From Clostridia bacterium (lineage in GTDB: Bacteria; Bacillota; Sulfobacillia; SLMV01), in the NCBI GenBank assembly GCA_007133365.1, contig SLMV01000082.1:1-5590 (forward strand): a DNA stretch of 5,590 nucleotides. The letters are read 5' to 3'. The notes under the pieces were generated by a model. That model saw only the letters and a list, made by a program, of their open reading frames with translations. It searched no databases and was not told the origin of the DNA. Numbering within the stretch: the stretch's first letter is position 1; every line of letters starts with the position of its first letter. The position numbers were made by a program, and so were the translations under genes. Shown in pieces: positions 5,486 through 5,590 of this stretch.

Positions 5486-5590
5486 CGAGATGATGAATCC
5501 GCCGGAGGCGCCGCGACCAACAAGTTGCGGTTGTTCCAGTGGCCTGGCGTAAATACGCGTTAGGTTTATGCCAAATCTTTGTTGCTCAAA
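5477..5590 (-). CDS. possible C-terminal end of a minus-strand gene entering from the right
   Basis: From the right edge, one minus-strand frame stays open for 37 codons and ends with TAA at 5479-5477. It includes TRIYARPLEQPQLVGRG and ends GGFIISIA. The other two minus frames stop within a few codons of the edge. If real, the gene would converge on ilvE. The peptide is not recognised and 37 open codons can occur by chance, so this is only a flag. Confidence 0.2.
   Translation of the reverse strand, partial: FEQQRFGINLTRIYARPLEQPQLVGRGASGGFIISIA

Larger units (their letters stand above)
5224..5590. other. 367-bp region after ilvE without a convincing gene
   Basis: Reading frames are broken on both strands, apart from the edge frame listed separately. 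Several small inverted repeats occur: AATGA-GCGT-TCATT near 5420, ATTGCC/GGCAAT at 5467-5485, and an imperfect GGAGCGTG/TGCGCTTC hairpin at 5312-5341 with three G-T pairs. None is followed by a T-run. The region may be a 3' untranslated stretch, a leader for a gene beyond the window, or decayed sequence. Confidence 0.5.

Noticed and set aside
5504..5515. GGAGGCGCCGCG resembling the T-box consensus (GGTGGNACCGCG), which would suit a branched-chain amino acid leader
   Set aside because: The tRNA-pairing TGGN reads AGGC and cannot pair with the NCCA end. No stem I with specifier loop and no following terminator are visible.

Overview
The window reads as a compact piece of bacterial chromosome carrying central carbon and amino-acid metabolism. 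Roughly balanced base composition, strong Shine-Dalgarno sites, GTG starts and a ferredoxin-linked 2-oxoacid oxidoreductase would suit a Bacillota-like lineage, perhaps an acidophilic or thermophilic one such as Sulfobacillus. That placement is only a guess from style and gene content; no marker gene is present.

Layout. Positions 1-1044 (minus) hold a 2-oxoacid:ferredoxin oxidoreductase alpha subunit (korA-like), with its C-terminus cut by the left edge. Positions 1045-1519 are mostly non-coding. They hold a possible korA promoter with a palindrome over its -35 box, a possible 32-codon ORF, and a 9-bp hairpin that abuts the ORF's stop codon. Positions 1520-2302 (minus) encode a metallo-beta-lactamase-fold hydrolase with a complete set of metal ligands. 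The spacer 2303-2512 has three copies of CGTCAG and a perfect TATAAT box. A 60-codon ORF of unknown function (2513-2695, plus) follows a 7-base match to the 16S anti-SD sequence. A promoter with a perfect TTGACA box (2704-2733) precedes pckA (2781-4313, plus), which encodes a divergent ATP-type phosphoenolpyruvate carboxykinase homologue. After 34 nt comes ilvE (4348-5223, plus), a branched-chain aminotransferase, probably in the same transcript. Positions 5224-5590 have no convincing gene; small hairpins and a 37-codon minus-strand reading frame open at the right edge are visible.

Functionally, KorA-type enzymes, PEP carboxykinase and branched-chain aminotransferase all work at 2-oxoacid nodes: 2-oxoglutarate or pyruvate, oxaloacetate/PEP, and branched-chain 2-oxoacids with glutamate. 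The region may therefore link carbon flux to nitrogen donors, but this is inference from adjacency.

I see no CRISPR array, insertion sequence, tRNA, rRNA or defence or toxin module. The most unusual item is the PEP carboxykinase homologue: it keeps the P-loop and most of the oxaloacetate/PEP site but has lost the family signature, the TERG segment of the lid and an adenine-site arginine.
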